Assembly: GCA_004208945.1 (NCBI GenBank)
Contig: SGPE01000008.1
Location: forward strand, 62,001-126,000
DNA length: 64,000 nucleotides
Direction: 5' to 3'
Source of the DNA: Pseudoalteromonas sp. CO133X
GTDB taxonomy: Bacteria; Pseudomonadota; Gammaproteobacteria; Enterobacterales; Alteromonadaceae
This document shows positions 19,118 through 27,585 of the stretch, piece after piece. A program made the translations under genes and the position numbers. The notes beneath the pieces were generated by a model, which saw nothing but the letters and a program-made list of their open reading frames with translations, was not told the DNA's origin and ran no database searches. Position 1 is the stretch's first letter. Each line of letters begins with the position of its first letter.

Positions 19118-20578
19118 CTAAGACACAATCCCCAGAGGCTTGCCTGTTTGCCAAGCGCCACGAGTAAAGTCTGGAATTGTTTTACTGTTACTTCTATCTG
19201 CAACCGATGCCATACTTTGCGGGAAGATTGATGACCATGCTGCGGCATCGTATACATCTTGATCGAGTGGCTCATTATTGCGTAAGCAGTAGATCATGCG
19301 CCAAAGCATAATAAAGTCCATACCGCCGTGGCCGCCGTTACGAACCGCTTCTTCACCCATGCGTTTCCACAGTGGATGATCAAATTCAGCACGCCATTTT
19401 TCCATATCTTGATCCCAACTATGGAAGTTTTGCATATGTGGCTTACGACCTTGTGAACCCGCTTTTTCCCACGCTGCGAGCTCAGCTTCATATTGCTGTT
19501 GGTAAATTTTTGCAATCGCTGGTGGCACATCTTCAAGGGCAATACGATTGGGGAAACCGGCAAATGTTCCATTAGTACCTTGAATTAGGTTATGGCGACT
19601 GTACGGGCGTGGGCTTGTGGTGTCGTGCTGCACCATAATGCTACGACCTTTCACTGTTTTAATTATGCTGGTGTTCATGTCGCCAGCAGTAAATTTAAGT
19701 GAACGACGTTCGTGGCCTGCAGGGAATTCACGCTCTGCATAGGCGGCGCGTCCAAGTGCTGGTGAACTGACTGAGGTAACAAAGTCAAAGCGATCCCCTC
19801 GGTTGATATTCATATACTGAGAAACTGGGCCTAAACCATGGGTTGGGTATAAGTTACCGTTTACCTTGGTATGCCAGTAAGTACGCCATGAGCCTGTACT
19901 GCGGTCAATTTCTTTCATTTGCCAACGCAGGTCATGAATATAAGCGGCTTCACCGTGTAGTAACTCACCAAATACGCCTTTACGAACCATGTTTAATACC
20001 ATTAACTCGTCACGACCGTAGTTAACGTTTTCCATCATCATGCAGTTCTTTTGCGTGCGCTCTGCGGTATTTACTAGTTGCCAACACTCTTCCATCGTGG
20101 TTGCTGCGGGTACTTCAACAAAGGCATGTTTGCCACTTTCCATGGTCTCGACACTCATTGGTGTGTGCCAACGCCAAGGCGTTGAAATGATCACAATGTC
20201 GATGTCATCGCGAGCAAGCATGTCTAAATAGGCTTTATCAGAACCCGTATAAGCAGTTGGTTTAGGTAAGCCTTTTTCAACAACATAGTTAACAGACTTA
20301 TCAAGCATTAGCTGATCTGTATCGCAAATAGCTTTAATTTCAACACCCTCAATATGGCAAAGGTGTTTTACATGGCCGCTACCACGTTGACCAACCCCAA
20401 TAAAACCAACACGTACCACATCCATTGCTGGCACAGTTAAGCCCATAACGCTTTTACCTTGTGCGGCAAGTGGTGTGCTTTGATTATCACCTTGTTGGCT
20501 TTTCGCACAGCCAGTCACAACTGTCGCGGCGGTAATGGCTGCGGCAGATTTTAAAAAACTACGTCTATCTATTGTCAT
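19118..20578 (-). CDS. GH109 alpha-N-acetylgalactosaminidase, Tat-exported putative lipoprotein
   Basis: A Gfo/Idh/MocA-fold glycosidase of family GH109, which removes terminal alpha-GalNAc using tightly bound NAD and transient oxidation at C3. The 486 residues open with a twin-arginine signal (DRRSFLKS) ending in a lipobox-like VTGC (Cys24), so it may be a Tat-exported lipoprotein. The Rossmann motif GVGQRGSGH is at 61-69. Residues matching the catalytic set of the Elizabethkingia enzyme are present: Glu183 (MMEN), Tyr213 (AAYIHD), Tyr244 and His247 (YPTHG). It is divergent from agaZ across an operator-rich region, so its role in GalNAc supply is well supported by context. Confidence 0.9.
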   Translation of the reverse strand: MTIDRRSFLKSAAAITAATVVTGCAKSQQGDNQSTPLAAQGKSVMGLTVPAMDVVRVGFIGVGQRGSGHVKHLCHIEGVEIKAICDTDQLMLDKSVNYVVEKGLPKPTAYTGSDKAYLDMLARDDIDIVIISTPWRWHTPMSVETMESGKHAFVEVPAATTMEECWQLVNTAERTQKNCMMMENVNYGRDELMVLNMVRKGVFGELLHGEAAYIHDLRWQMKEIDRSTGSWRTYWHTKVNGNLYPTHGLGPVSQYMNINRGDRFDFVTSVSSPALGRAAYAEREFPAGHERRSLKFTAGDMNTSIIKTVKGRSIMVQHDTTSPRPYSRHNLIQGTNGTFAGFPNRIALEDVPPAIAKIYQQQYEAELAAWEKAGSQGRKPHMQNFHSWDQDMEKWRAEFDHPLWKRMGEEAVRNGGHGGMDFIMLWRMIYCLRNNEPLDQDVYDAAAWSSIFPQSMASVADRSNSKTIPDFTRGAWQTGKPLGIVS

Positions 20579-20665
20579 AACGATACCTAAATCACTGAGA
20601 TTATTTTAATAGTGTGTTTCAGTTGTTTCTGTTATATCGCAACTCAAAGTCAATTACAATTAAAT

Positions 20666-20776
20666 GCTTTCAAATTCTTTCGTAGTTTTGGGATTTATCA
20701 TTTTTATTCTTATAAAATACCGTTGTTAGTGTGTTTTTAACTTACTTTTTACCTTTCATTGCCTTTCGTTTTGTTG
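20666..20776. promoter_or_regulatory. Putative AgaR operators between the GH109 gene and agaZ
   Basis: Two related sites lie 86 bp apart, at 20666-20690 and 20752-20776, sharing CTTTCAnnnnCTTTCGTnnTnTTG. In each, the two CTTTC boxes are exactly 10 bp apart. TTTC-type repeats are typical of AgaR/DeoR-family operators. Assignment to AgaR is inferred from sequence pattern and position. Confidence 0.6.
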
Positions 20777-20852
20777 CGGAGTGTTTCGCGCTGTGCTAGT
20801 GTAATTTCAAATCACGTATCTAACCATAGGCGTAAGCTGCTTGGAGGAAACC

Positions 20853-22118
20853 ATGAATGCATTAAAAACGATTATAAATAACAATCGAGTAGGGCAAGCG
20901 CAGGGCATTTATTCTGTGTGTTGTGCACACCCGCTCGTTATCGAAGCAGCAATGTTGCAAGCTCTAAATGATGACACCGAAATTTTAATTGAAGCTACAG
21001 CGAATCAAGTTAATCAGTTTGGTGGTTACACAGGAATGAAGCCCCATGACTTCGTTGAGTTTGTTCATGCAATAGCGGAAAAAGTAGGGTTAGATACCCA
21101 GCGCATTATTTTAGGTGGTGATCATTTAGGCCCAGTGTGTTGGGTAAATGAGCCTGCAGACGTTGCGATGGTTAAAGCTGTTGAACTAGTAAAAGCCTAT
21201 GCAAGTGCGGGTTTTAAGAAAATTCATTTAGATGCCAGTATGCCATGCGCTGACGATGGAGAGCGTTTAGCTGATGCCGAAATTGCCAAGCGTGCCGCGT
21301 TGATGTGCCAAGCCGCTGAGTCATCAGCAAAAGATAACGATATTCTGTATGTAGTGGGCACTGAGGTCCCTCCTCCGGGTGGCGCAACACAAGAGCATGA
21401 AATTATTGAGGTATCGCATGTTGAGGGAGTGCAGCAAACAATCGAATTACATCAGGCTGCATTTGCTAACTTAAACATAAGCGATGTGTGGTCACGCGTT
21501 ATTGCTGTTGTTGTGCAGCCGGGAGTTGAGTTTGATAACCATCAAGTTTTTGATTACCAACGTAATGAAGCGCAAAAACTGAAAGAGTTTATCACCACTG
21601 TCGATAATCTTGTTTATGAAGCTCACTCTACCGACTATCAGCCAGATCATTGCTATCACGAGTTGGTGCAAGATCACTTTGCCATATTAAAAGTGGGTCC
21701 ACAGCTAACCTATGCACTACGCGAAGGGTTGTTTGCGTTATCTTATATTGAAGATCAATTAGTCGAAGCGGCTAAGCGTTCAAATTTACGTGATGTATGT
21801 GAGCGCATCATGCTAGAAAAGCCACATTACTGGAATAAGTTTTACCCAACACAAGGTGCTGAAGCTAAGCTGTTTAGAGCTTATAGTTATAGCGACCGTA
21901 TTCGTTACTACTGGCCTGAAGATGAAATAAAGCAAACAGTAGAAACTTTATTTGCCAACTTAGAAGGGCAAACTATTCCACAGACTTTGCTTAGCCAATT
22001 TATGCCAGCGCAATACAAGGCATTGAACAATGGCAAAATTAACTCATCACCGCGTGAGTTAGTACTTAATAAAATAATGGAAGTCACGAATACCTATTCG
22101 CGTGCTTGTAATCAATAA
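20853..22118 (+). CDS. agaZ: AgaZ: D-tagatose-bisphosphate aldolase non-catalytic subunit / tagatose-6-P kinase family (KbaZ/GatZ)
   Basis: A KbaZ/GatZ/AgaZ-family protein of 421 residues, the usual length. In enterobacteria these stabilise the class II tagatose-1,6-bisphosphate aldolase; in GalNAc loci AgaZ has also been proposed as a tagatose-6-phosphate kinase. Segments seen: GIYSVCCAHPLVIEAAM, LIEATANQVNQFGGYTGM, ILGGDHLGPVCW, KIHLDASMPCADD, YVVGTEVPPPGG. GGAGG five bases before ATG 20853 decides the start over an upstream TTG. First gene of agaZSKA. No catalytic KbaY/GatY subunit or separate kinase gene is in the window, so its exact reaction is open. Confidence 0.88.
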   Translation: MNALKTIINNNRVGQAQGIYSVCCAHPLVIEAAMLQALNDDTEILIEATANQVNQFGGYTGMKPHDFVEFVHAIAEKVGLDTQRIILGGDHLGPVCWVNEPADVAMVKAVELVKAYASAGFKKIHLDASMPCADDGERLADAEIAKRAALMCQAAESSAKDNDILYVVGTEVPPPGGATQEHEIIEVSHVEGVQQTIELHQAAFANLNISDVWSRVIAVVVQPGVEFDNHQVFDYQRNEAQKLKEFITTVDNLVYEAHSTDYQPDHCYHELVQDHFAILKVGPQLTYALREGLFALSYIEDQLVEAAKRSNLRDVCERIMLEKPHYWNKFYPTQGAEAKLFRAYSYSDRIRYYWPEDEIKQTVETLFANLEGQTIPQTLLSQFMPAQYKALNNGKINSSPRELVLNKIMEVTNTYSRACNQ

Positions 22119-22141
22119 GTGGTGTTGAGAGAGAATTAATT

Positions 22142-23260
22142 ATGACGCAGTATCTATCATTAAACGAAACAGAGCTTAAGCAGCAAAGCGCTTATTGGAC
22201 AGCAAAAGAAATTTCACAACAGCCAAGTTCATGGCGTAATACGGCAAAACTGGTTAATAATGATCGCGCTGAAATTAATGACTTTTTAGTGCCAATTTTG
22301 GCATTAAAAGAATTACAAATCGTATTAACAGGGGCTGGCACATCAGCCTATGTGGGTGAAGCATTAGCACCACACTTAACAGCTAAAACTGATTTAAATG
22401 TGCGTGCAGTTAGCACCACGGACATTGTGTCTAACCCACATGGGTTTTTACAAAAGAGCACACCAACCTTACTTATTTCTTATGCGCGCTCAGGTAACAG
22501 TCCTGAAAGTGTTGCTGCGGTCGATATCGTAGAGCAAGTTGTTGAAAAATGCTTTCACTTGGTTATTACCTGTAATGAAAATGGTGAATTAGCGAAAAGG
22601 GCGGCAGCTAAAAGAAACAGCTTTAGTGTACTAATGCCAAAAGAAACTCTGGATGAAAGCTTTGCAATGACCAGTAGCTTCACTTCGATGTTACTTTCAA
22701 CCTTATGTATTTTTACCCCTGATGCTAATCAGCTCGCAGAAGTTGCAAGGCAAACAGATCTGCTGCTCGAAACCCAACTTGATGACATTAAGCAATTCGC
22801 GCAAACTGACATTGAACGTTTGGTGTTTTTAGGGGCTGGCTCGTTACTTGGCTATGCTAAAGAAGCGGCTTTAAAGTGCTTAGAGCTGACCAATGGGGAT
22901 TTAATTAGTTACTTTGAAACCCCGCTTGGCTTTCGTCATGGTCCTAAAACCATCATTAATGATAAAACCGCAGTGTTATTAATGGCCTCAAGTGATTTTT
23001 ATAGTAGTTTGTATGATGCTGATTTACATAATGAACTATTAAATGACCAACAATGTTTAGCGGTTAAAAAACTGGCGTTAAATACTGAACTGGTCGAGCT
23101 AGATGATGTTTGGCAAGGCTTGTATTATATTGTCTATTGTCAGATTTTTGCATTTTATAAATCAATGTCACTCGGTTTAACACCTGATAATCCTTGTCCG
23201 ACGGGCGAAGTTAACCGTGTTGTAAAAGGGGTAACTATTTACCCATTAACTTCTCGCTAA
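22142..23260 (+). CDS. agaS: AgaS: galactosamine-6-phosphate deaminase/isomerase (SIS family)
   Basis: A 372-residue double-SIS-domain sugar-phosphate isomerase. AgaS converts galactosamine-6-phosphate to tagatose-6-phosphate with release of ammonia. SIS domain 1 (about 50-190) contains VLTGAGTSAYVGEALAP and LLISYARSGNSPESVAAVDI; SIS domain 2 (about 215-350) contains VFLGAGSLLGYAKEAALKCLELTNG and FRHGPKTIINDKTAVLL. It starts 23 bases after agaZ and is followed 17 bases later by agaK. NagB is absent, which fits AgaS as the deaminase here. Confidence 0.92.
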   Translation: MTQYLSLNETELKQQSAYWTAKEISQQPSSWRNTAKLVNNDRAEINDFLVPILALKELQIVLTGAGTSAYVGEALAPHLTAKTDLNVRAVSTTDIVSNPHGFLQKSTPTLLISYARSGNSPESVAAVDIVEQVVEKCFHLVITCNENGELAKRAAAKRNSFSVLMPKETLDESFAMTSSFTSMLLSTLCIFTPDANQLAEVARQTDLLLETQLDDIKQFAQTDIERLVFLGAGSLLGYAKEAALKCLELTNGDLISYFETPLGFRHGPKTIINDKTAVLLMASSDFYSSLYDADLHNELLNDQQCLAVKKLALNTELVELDDVWQGLYYIVYCQIFAFYKSMSLGLTPDNPCPTGEVNRVVKGVTIYPLTSR

Positions 23261-23277
23261 GTAGTGTTGGGTAAAGT

Positions 23278-24201
23278 ATGGCTGTTTACGGACTCGATAT
23301 TGGTGGTACAAAAATAGAGACCGCCATTTTTAATGATAATTTAGAGCAACAGCAAAGTTGGCGTATTACTACGCCAACGGATGACTATCAGCAATTTTTG
23401 CACGCAATTTATCAGCAGGTAATTAAAGCCGATGAGCTGACAGGTTGCCAAGGTGCGGTGGGCATCGGTATGCCAGGTATCGTTAATGATGAAGGTAAAG
23501 TGCTGTCGGCTAATGTGCCGTGTGCCACAGGCAAATTGATTGCCAACGATCTTCAAGCATTATTAAAACGCCCTGTTGCGATATTAAATGACACCCGATG
23601 TTTCGCCTTATCAGAAGCTAATGGCGGAGCTGGTGAAGGTTACAGCCGAGTATTTGGTGCTATTGTTGGCACTGGTGCGGCGGGTGGTATGTGCATTGAT
23701 GGAACCTTGTTTAACCAAGGCTTGGGTATGTCGGGGGAGTACGGTCATTTACCGCTGTCTGCGTATTTGCAGCAAAAATACCAGCTGCCGGTTTTAAAAT
23801 GTGGCTGTGGTTTAAATGGCTGTGTCGAAAGTTATATTGCTGGGCCTGGTGTACAAACCTTGTATCAACATATTACGCAATCTCCTAAATCTGCGATTGA
23901 ATGGGCAAACGATATCAAGCGCTCGGATGAGCAAGCCTTAAAGGTGCTCGCTTGTTACTTAGATATTCTTGGCGAAACCTTTGCTGCTATTAGTAAAAGT
24001 TTACACCCAGAAGTTATCGTACTTGGGGGCGGTTTGTCGCTCATTGATGCAATTGTAGAAAAGCTCCCTGACGCAATTCAAACTCATTTATTTTCAGGTT
24101 TTGCCGTGCCCGACGTGAAGCGCGCAAAATTTGGTGATTCTAGCGGCGTAAGAGGCGCTGCAATAATAGGAAGTGTTCATGCTAATTCCAAAGCATCTTA
24201 A
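23278..24201 (+). CDS. agaK: AgaK: N-acetylgalactosamine kinase (ROK family)
   Basis: A 307-residue ROK-family sugar kinase expected to make GalNAc-6-phosphate from GalNAc and ATP in the cytoplasm. It has the phosphate-binding start GLDIGGTKIETAIF, the catalytic-base region ILNDTRCFALSEANGG, the GTGAAGG loop and the ROK zinc motif CGCGLNGCVES (about residues 178-188). The family alone does not distinguish GlcNAc from GalNAc; the surrounding agaS, agaA and GH109 genes point to GalNAc. A kinase instead of a PTS matches the permease AgaP in this locus. It overlaps agaA by 23 bases. Confidence 0.9.
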   Translation: MAVYGLDIGGTKIETAIFNDNLEQQQSWRITTPTDDYQQFLHAIYQQVIKADELTGCQGAVGIGMPGIVNDEGKVLSANVPCATGKLIANDLQALLKRPVAILNDTRCFALSEANGGAGEGYSRVFGAIVGTGAAGGMCIDGTLFNQGLGMSGEYGHLPLSAYLQQKYQLPVLKCGCGLNGCVESYIAGPGVQTLYQHITQSPKSAIEWANDIKRSDEQALKVLACYLDILGETFAAISKSLHPEVIVLGGGLSLIDAIVEKLPDAIQTHLFSGFAVPDVKRAKFGDSSGVRGAAIIGSVHANSKAS

Positions 24202-25342
24202 TCGCTATTACTTAAAAGCCGCAAAAGTGGTGACTGCTGATGCGGTTTTACTCGATCATGCGGTCTTGGTTGAGCAAGGTAAAATTACTGCAATTACCAT
24301 GCAAATAGCGCCCGAGATCGAGGTAATAGATTTAGGTGAGCATAGCTTATTTCCGGGCTTTATCGATTTACATATTCATGGCCGCGAAGGCTGCGATATT
24401 ATGGACGGTACCCCAGAATCACTAGAGACTATTTCTCGTTCTTTAGCAAAGCACGGCGTAACGGGTTTTGTTGGCACAACGGTGACTGCAGACTGGGACG
24501 TCTCAATTCAAGCTTATAAAAATATGGCGAGTGCCTATCAAAAAGGCTTGACTGGGGCGCAGTTGCTAGGGGCTTATAACGAAGGCTTATTTTTTGCAGA
24601 AGCGCATAAAGGCGCGCACAACGAGTCATTTTTTTTAGAGCTTACTAAACAGCGATTTGATGAAATTTATGCCGCATGTGAAGGTTGCTTAAGCTCATTT
24701 GCGTTAGCGCCAGAACTACTTAAATCATCCGACATGATCCGCTATATCACCGATAAAGGTGTGCGTGTGATGCTGGGTCATACAGATGCTAATTTTGAGC
24801 AAACAACACAAGCTCTTGCTCATGGTGCCTGCGGTGGTGTGCATATTTTTAATGGTATGCGCGGTATTCATCATCGTGATCCTGGTTGTACGGGCGCACT
24901 ATTGATGGACAACGATGCCATGGTTGAGCTTATTCCTGATGGTATTCATTTGCATCCGAGCATCATGAACATGGTTTACCGTTTAAAAGGGGCAGATAAA
25001 ATAGCTCTGATCTCAGACTGCGTGAGCGCCGGAGGCTTACAAGATGGTCGCTACCGTTTAGGTGAGCTTCCTATTGTGGTTGAGCAAGGTGTTGCACGAA
25101 CTGAGAGCGGTTCTTTAGCGGGCAGTACATTAACTATGGAAGTTGGCGTTGAGCGTTTTTATAACTTAACCGACGCAAGCCTAGTTGAAGCAACTAAAAT
25201 GGCCAGTTTAGTACCCGCTGAGTTTTTAAATAAAGCGGAGCAAATAGGCAGTATTGCGGTAGGTAAACAAGCTAATTTTGCACTGCTCGATAAAGACTTT
25301 TCTGTTCAAGCAACGATCTGTGCGGGTAAGCAAATCTTTTAA
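24179..25342 (+). CDS. agaA: AgaA: N-acetylgalactosamine-6-phosphate deacetylase
   Basis: An amidohydrolase of the NagA/AgaA family (387 residues) that removes acetate from GalNAc-6-phosphate. Metal and active-site segments appear in order: FIDLHIHGREGCDIMDG (HxH), YNEGLFFAEAHKGAHN, VMLGHTDANFEQT, GGVHIFNGMRGIHHRDPG, ELIPDGIHLHP and the catalytic Asp region LISDCVSAGG. AGGAA upstream of ATG 24179 favours it over a GTG two codons earlier. The specificity for the galacto form is inferred from the operon. The GMC gene starts 13 bases after its stop. Confidence 0.92.
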   Translation: MLIPKHLNRYYLKAAKVVTADAVLLDHAVLVEQGKITAITMQIAPEIEVIDLGEHSLFPGFIDLHIHGREGCDIMDGTPESLETISRSLAKHGVTGFVGTTVTADWDVSIQAYKNMASAYQKGLTGAQLLGAYNEGLFFAEAHKGAHNESFFLELTKQRFDEIYAACEGCLSSFALAPELLKSSDMIRYITDKGVRVMLGHTDANFEQTTQALAHGACGGVHIFNGMRGIHHRDPGCTGALLMDNDAMVELIPDGIHLHPSIMNMVYRLKGADKIALISDCVSAGGLQDGRYRLGELPIVVEQGVARTESGSLAGSTLTMEVGVERFYNLTDASLVEATKMASLVPAEFLNKAEQIGSIAVGKQANFALLDKDFSVQATICAGKQIF

Positions 25343-25355
25343 AAGTTAAGTGAGA

Positions 25356-27050
25356 ATGCAGGCAAAAGTATTTGATGCCATTGTTATTGGCAGTGGCATT
25401 ACTGGCGGCTGGGCTGCTAAAGAGCTGACCGAAAAAGGGCTCAATGTACTGTTACTGGAACGTGGCAGGCAGGTTGTGCACGGTACAGACTATATCACTG
25501 CCTTTAAAGATGATTGGCAACTGCCATTTCGCGACAGGCCCAGCTTACTAGAAAAACAGAATCAAGCTAAACAAGCACGCACTGGCTATGCCACTAAGCA
25601 ATCAATAAAACACTGGTTTGTGAATGATTTGCAGCACCCTTATCAAGAATCTCAGCGTTTTGATTGGATCAGAGGGTATCATCTTGGTGGGCGCTCATTA
25701 ACTTGGGGGCGGCAATGCTTGCGCCTCAGTGATATAGATTTTGCAGCCAACAAACAAGATGGTCACGGCGTTGATTGGCCTGTGCGCTATCAAGATATTG
25801 CGCCTTGGTACGATAAAGTCGAAGCCTACATCGGGGTTATTGGCGAAGCGCTGAACTTACCTCAGCTACCAGATGGACCTTACTTACCTCCTTTTGCGCT
25901 TAATGCCGTAGAGCAGCAGCTTAAACAAAGTTTATTAACTCACTACACTAATCGGCACCTCACCATCGGGCGAGTTGCGCATTTAACTAAGGCCAAGCCT
26001 GAGCAAGGTCGTGCTCCATGCAGCAAGCGCAACCGCTGTATGCGAGGTTGTCCAACCGGTAGTTATTTTAGTAGTTTAGCCTCGACCTTACCTGCAGCGA
26101 TGCGTACTGGGCGACTCACTATTCAGACTCACTCCATTGCCAAAGAGATTATTTACAATCCAGATAGCGGGCAAGCCACAGGTGTGAAAGTGATTGATGC
26201 TGAATCTAAAAAAGAGCGTATCGCGCAAGCGAAGATTATTTTTTGCTGCGCATCAACGGTGGCTACAACAGCCTTGTTATTAAATTCAACCTCTGCACGC
26301 TTCCCTAATGGCTTAGGGAACGATAGTGGAGAGCTTGGGCATAACCTCATGGATCACCATTTTAGGGTTGGCGCAACGGGTGAACCAAAAGGTTTTGCTG
26401 ATGACTTTAATGATGGCGACAGACCCGTTGGTTTTCATATCCCGCGTTTTCGAAACCTTAATGATAGTGAGCAGCATAGCTTTATTCGCGGCTATGGCTA
26501 TCAAGGATACGCAACACGCAAAGATTGGCGACGGGGTTTTAAAGAACTTAGCTTTGGTAAGGCTTTTCGAGAAGAGCTTGCCAAACCTGGGCCTTGGCAA
26601 GTTGCATTAATTGGCTTTGGTGAATGCCTGCCTTATCATCGTAATAAAATGAGCTTAGATCCGGTATTAAAAGATCAATGGGGATTACCTTTAGTTAATT
26701 TTGATTGCCAATTTGCTGAAAACGAGCAGCGCATGCGCGAGGATATGAAAGCGCAAGCCGTCGAGATGCTCAGCAAAGCTGGTTATCAAAATGTGCAAGC
26801 GTACGATAAAGGCTCAGCGCCGGGGCAGGCCATCCACGAAATGGGAACTGCGCGCATGGGACATGATGCTACAACCTCAGTGCTTAATCGTTACAACCAA
26901 ATTCATAGTGTGCGTAACGTCTATGTCACTGATGGCTCGTTTATGTGCTCGTCGGGTTATCAGAACCCTTCGTTAACCTATATGGCATTTACTGCAAGAG
27001 CCGCCGATCATGCTGCACGACATTATCAAAATGGGGTATTCAATGGCTGA
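25356..27050 (+). CDS. GMC family FAD oxidoreductase with CX5CX3C cluster motif
   Basis: A 564-residue glucose-methanol-choline family flavoprotein, similar to the large subunit of membrane-linked gluconate/glucose/glucoside dehydrogenases. The FAD-binding GSGITGGWAAKEL is near the N-terminus, with GYHLGGRSLTWGRQ next, the catalytic His region EMGTARMGHD, and NPSLTYMAFTARAADH at the C-terminus. Cys222, Cys228 and Cys232 form CX5CX3C, the spacing of the 3Fe-4S ligands described for Burkholderia FAD-glucose dehydrogenase. No signal peptide: export would be by hitch-hiking on the next gene's Tat signal. ATG 25356 is preferred to GTG 25350. The substrate is unknown; a GalNAc-related sugar is the contextual guess. 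Confidence 0.88.
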   Translation: MQAKVFDAIVIGSGITGGWAAKELTEKGLNVLLLERGRQVVHGTDYITAFKDDWQLPFRDRPSLLEKQNQAKQARTGYATKQSIKHWFVNDLQHPYQESQRFDWIRGYHLGGRSLTWGRQCLRLSDIDFAANKQDGHGVDWPVRYQDIAPWYDKVEAYIGVIGEALNLPQLPDGPYLPPFALNAVEQQLKQSLLTHYTNRHLTIGRVAHLTKAKPEQGRAPCSKRNRCMRGCPTGSYFSSLASTLPAAMRTGRLTIQTHSIAKEIIYNPDSGQATGVKVIDAESKKERIAQAKIIFCCASTVATTALLLNSTSARFPNGLGNDSGELGHNLMDHHFRVGATGEPKGFADDFNDGDRPVGFHIPRFRNLNDSEQHSFIRGYGYQGYATRKDWRRGFKELSFGKAFREELAKPGPWQVALIGFGECLPYHRNKMSLDPVLKDQWGLPLVNFDCQFAENEQRMREDMKAQAVEMLSKAGYQNVQAYDKGSAPGQAIHEMGTARMGHDATTSVLNRYNQIHSVRNVYVTDGSFMCSSGYQNPSLTYMAFTARAADHAARHYQNGVFNG

Positions 27051-27555
27051 TCTACAAAGGCGAAATGCCATTAAATATTTAGCAGCATTATTCGGTGCGG
27101 CTATTACGCCAGTGGCTGCGACTCAGCTATTTGATAAAGTGGATGGCAATCATTTTGAGGTGCTTAAAACAGCGGCGCATTGGGATGTGGTCACGCAAAT
27201 GCAGGCGGTTATTTTAGAGCTAGAGCCAAATGAGCAGCTGTACTTTAATTTAGTCGCTTTCACAGATTTAATGCTAGCAAATACACTTAGTATTACTGAG
27301 CGTACGGCATGCTTAAAAGGCGCTGAGCTGATTGCAGAAGGTGCTCTTTCATCGTCGCAATTAGCAGACAAACTCACAGGTTTATTTACTATCTCTTTGC
27401 AGAAGCAACAGCGCATAATAGCGCAGCAAGCCTTACCTCTTTCAGAAGTGAGCCCTGATAAGCGTGACGAGTACTTAATTTATAAGTGTATTTTTACCGT
27501 GCGTGAATTTTTGCTACTGGGCTATTTCACATCAGAAAAATTGCAGGCTAGTTAA
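27043..27555 (+). CDS. Gluconate 2-dehydrogenase subunit 3 family protein with Tat signal
   Basis: A 170-residue small subunit of GMC-type dehydrogenases. The twin-arginine signal QRRNAIKYLAALFGAAITPVA at the N-terminus would carry the folded large subunit across the inner membrane. The body is a helical partner domain (VILELEPN, FVAFTDLML-like region, ISLQKQQ). The start is ATG 27043, which overlaps the GMC stop by eight bases; GGGGT lies upstream, and an earlier in-frame start lies well inside the GMC gene. No cytochrome c subunit follows, so the electron acceptor is unknown. Confidence 0.85.
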   Translation: MADLQRRNAIKYLAALFGAAITPVAATQLFDKVDGNHFEVLKTAAHWDVVTQMQAVILELEPNEQLYFNLVAFTDLMLANTLSITERTACLKGAELIAEGALSSSQLADKLTGLFTISLQKQQRIIAQQALPLSEVSPDKRDEYLIYKCIFTVREFLLLGYFTSEKLQAS

Positions 27556-27585
27556 ATAGTAAAACAACTTAGCCTGCCTATGTCG

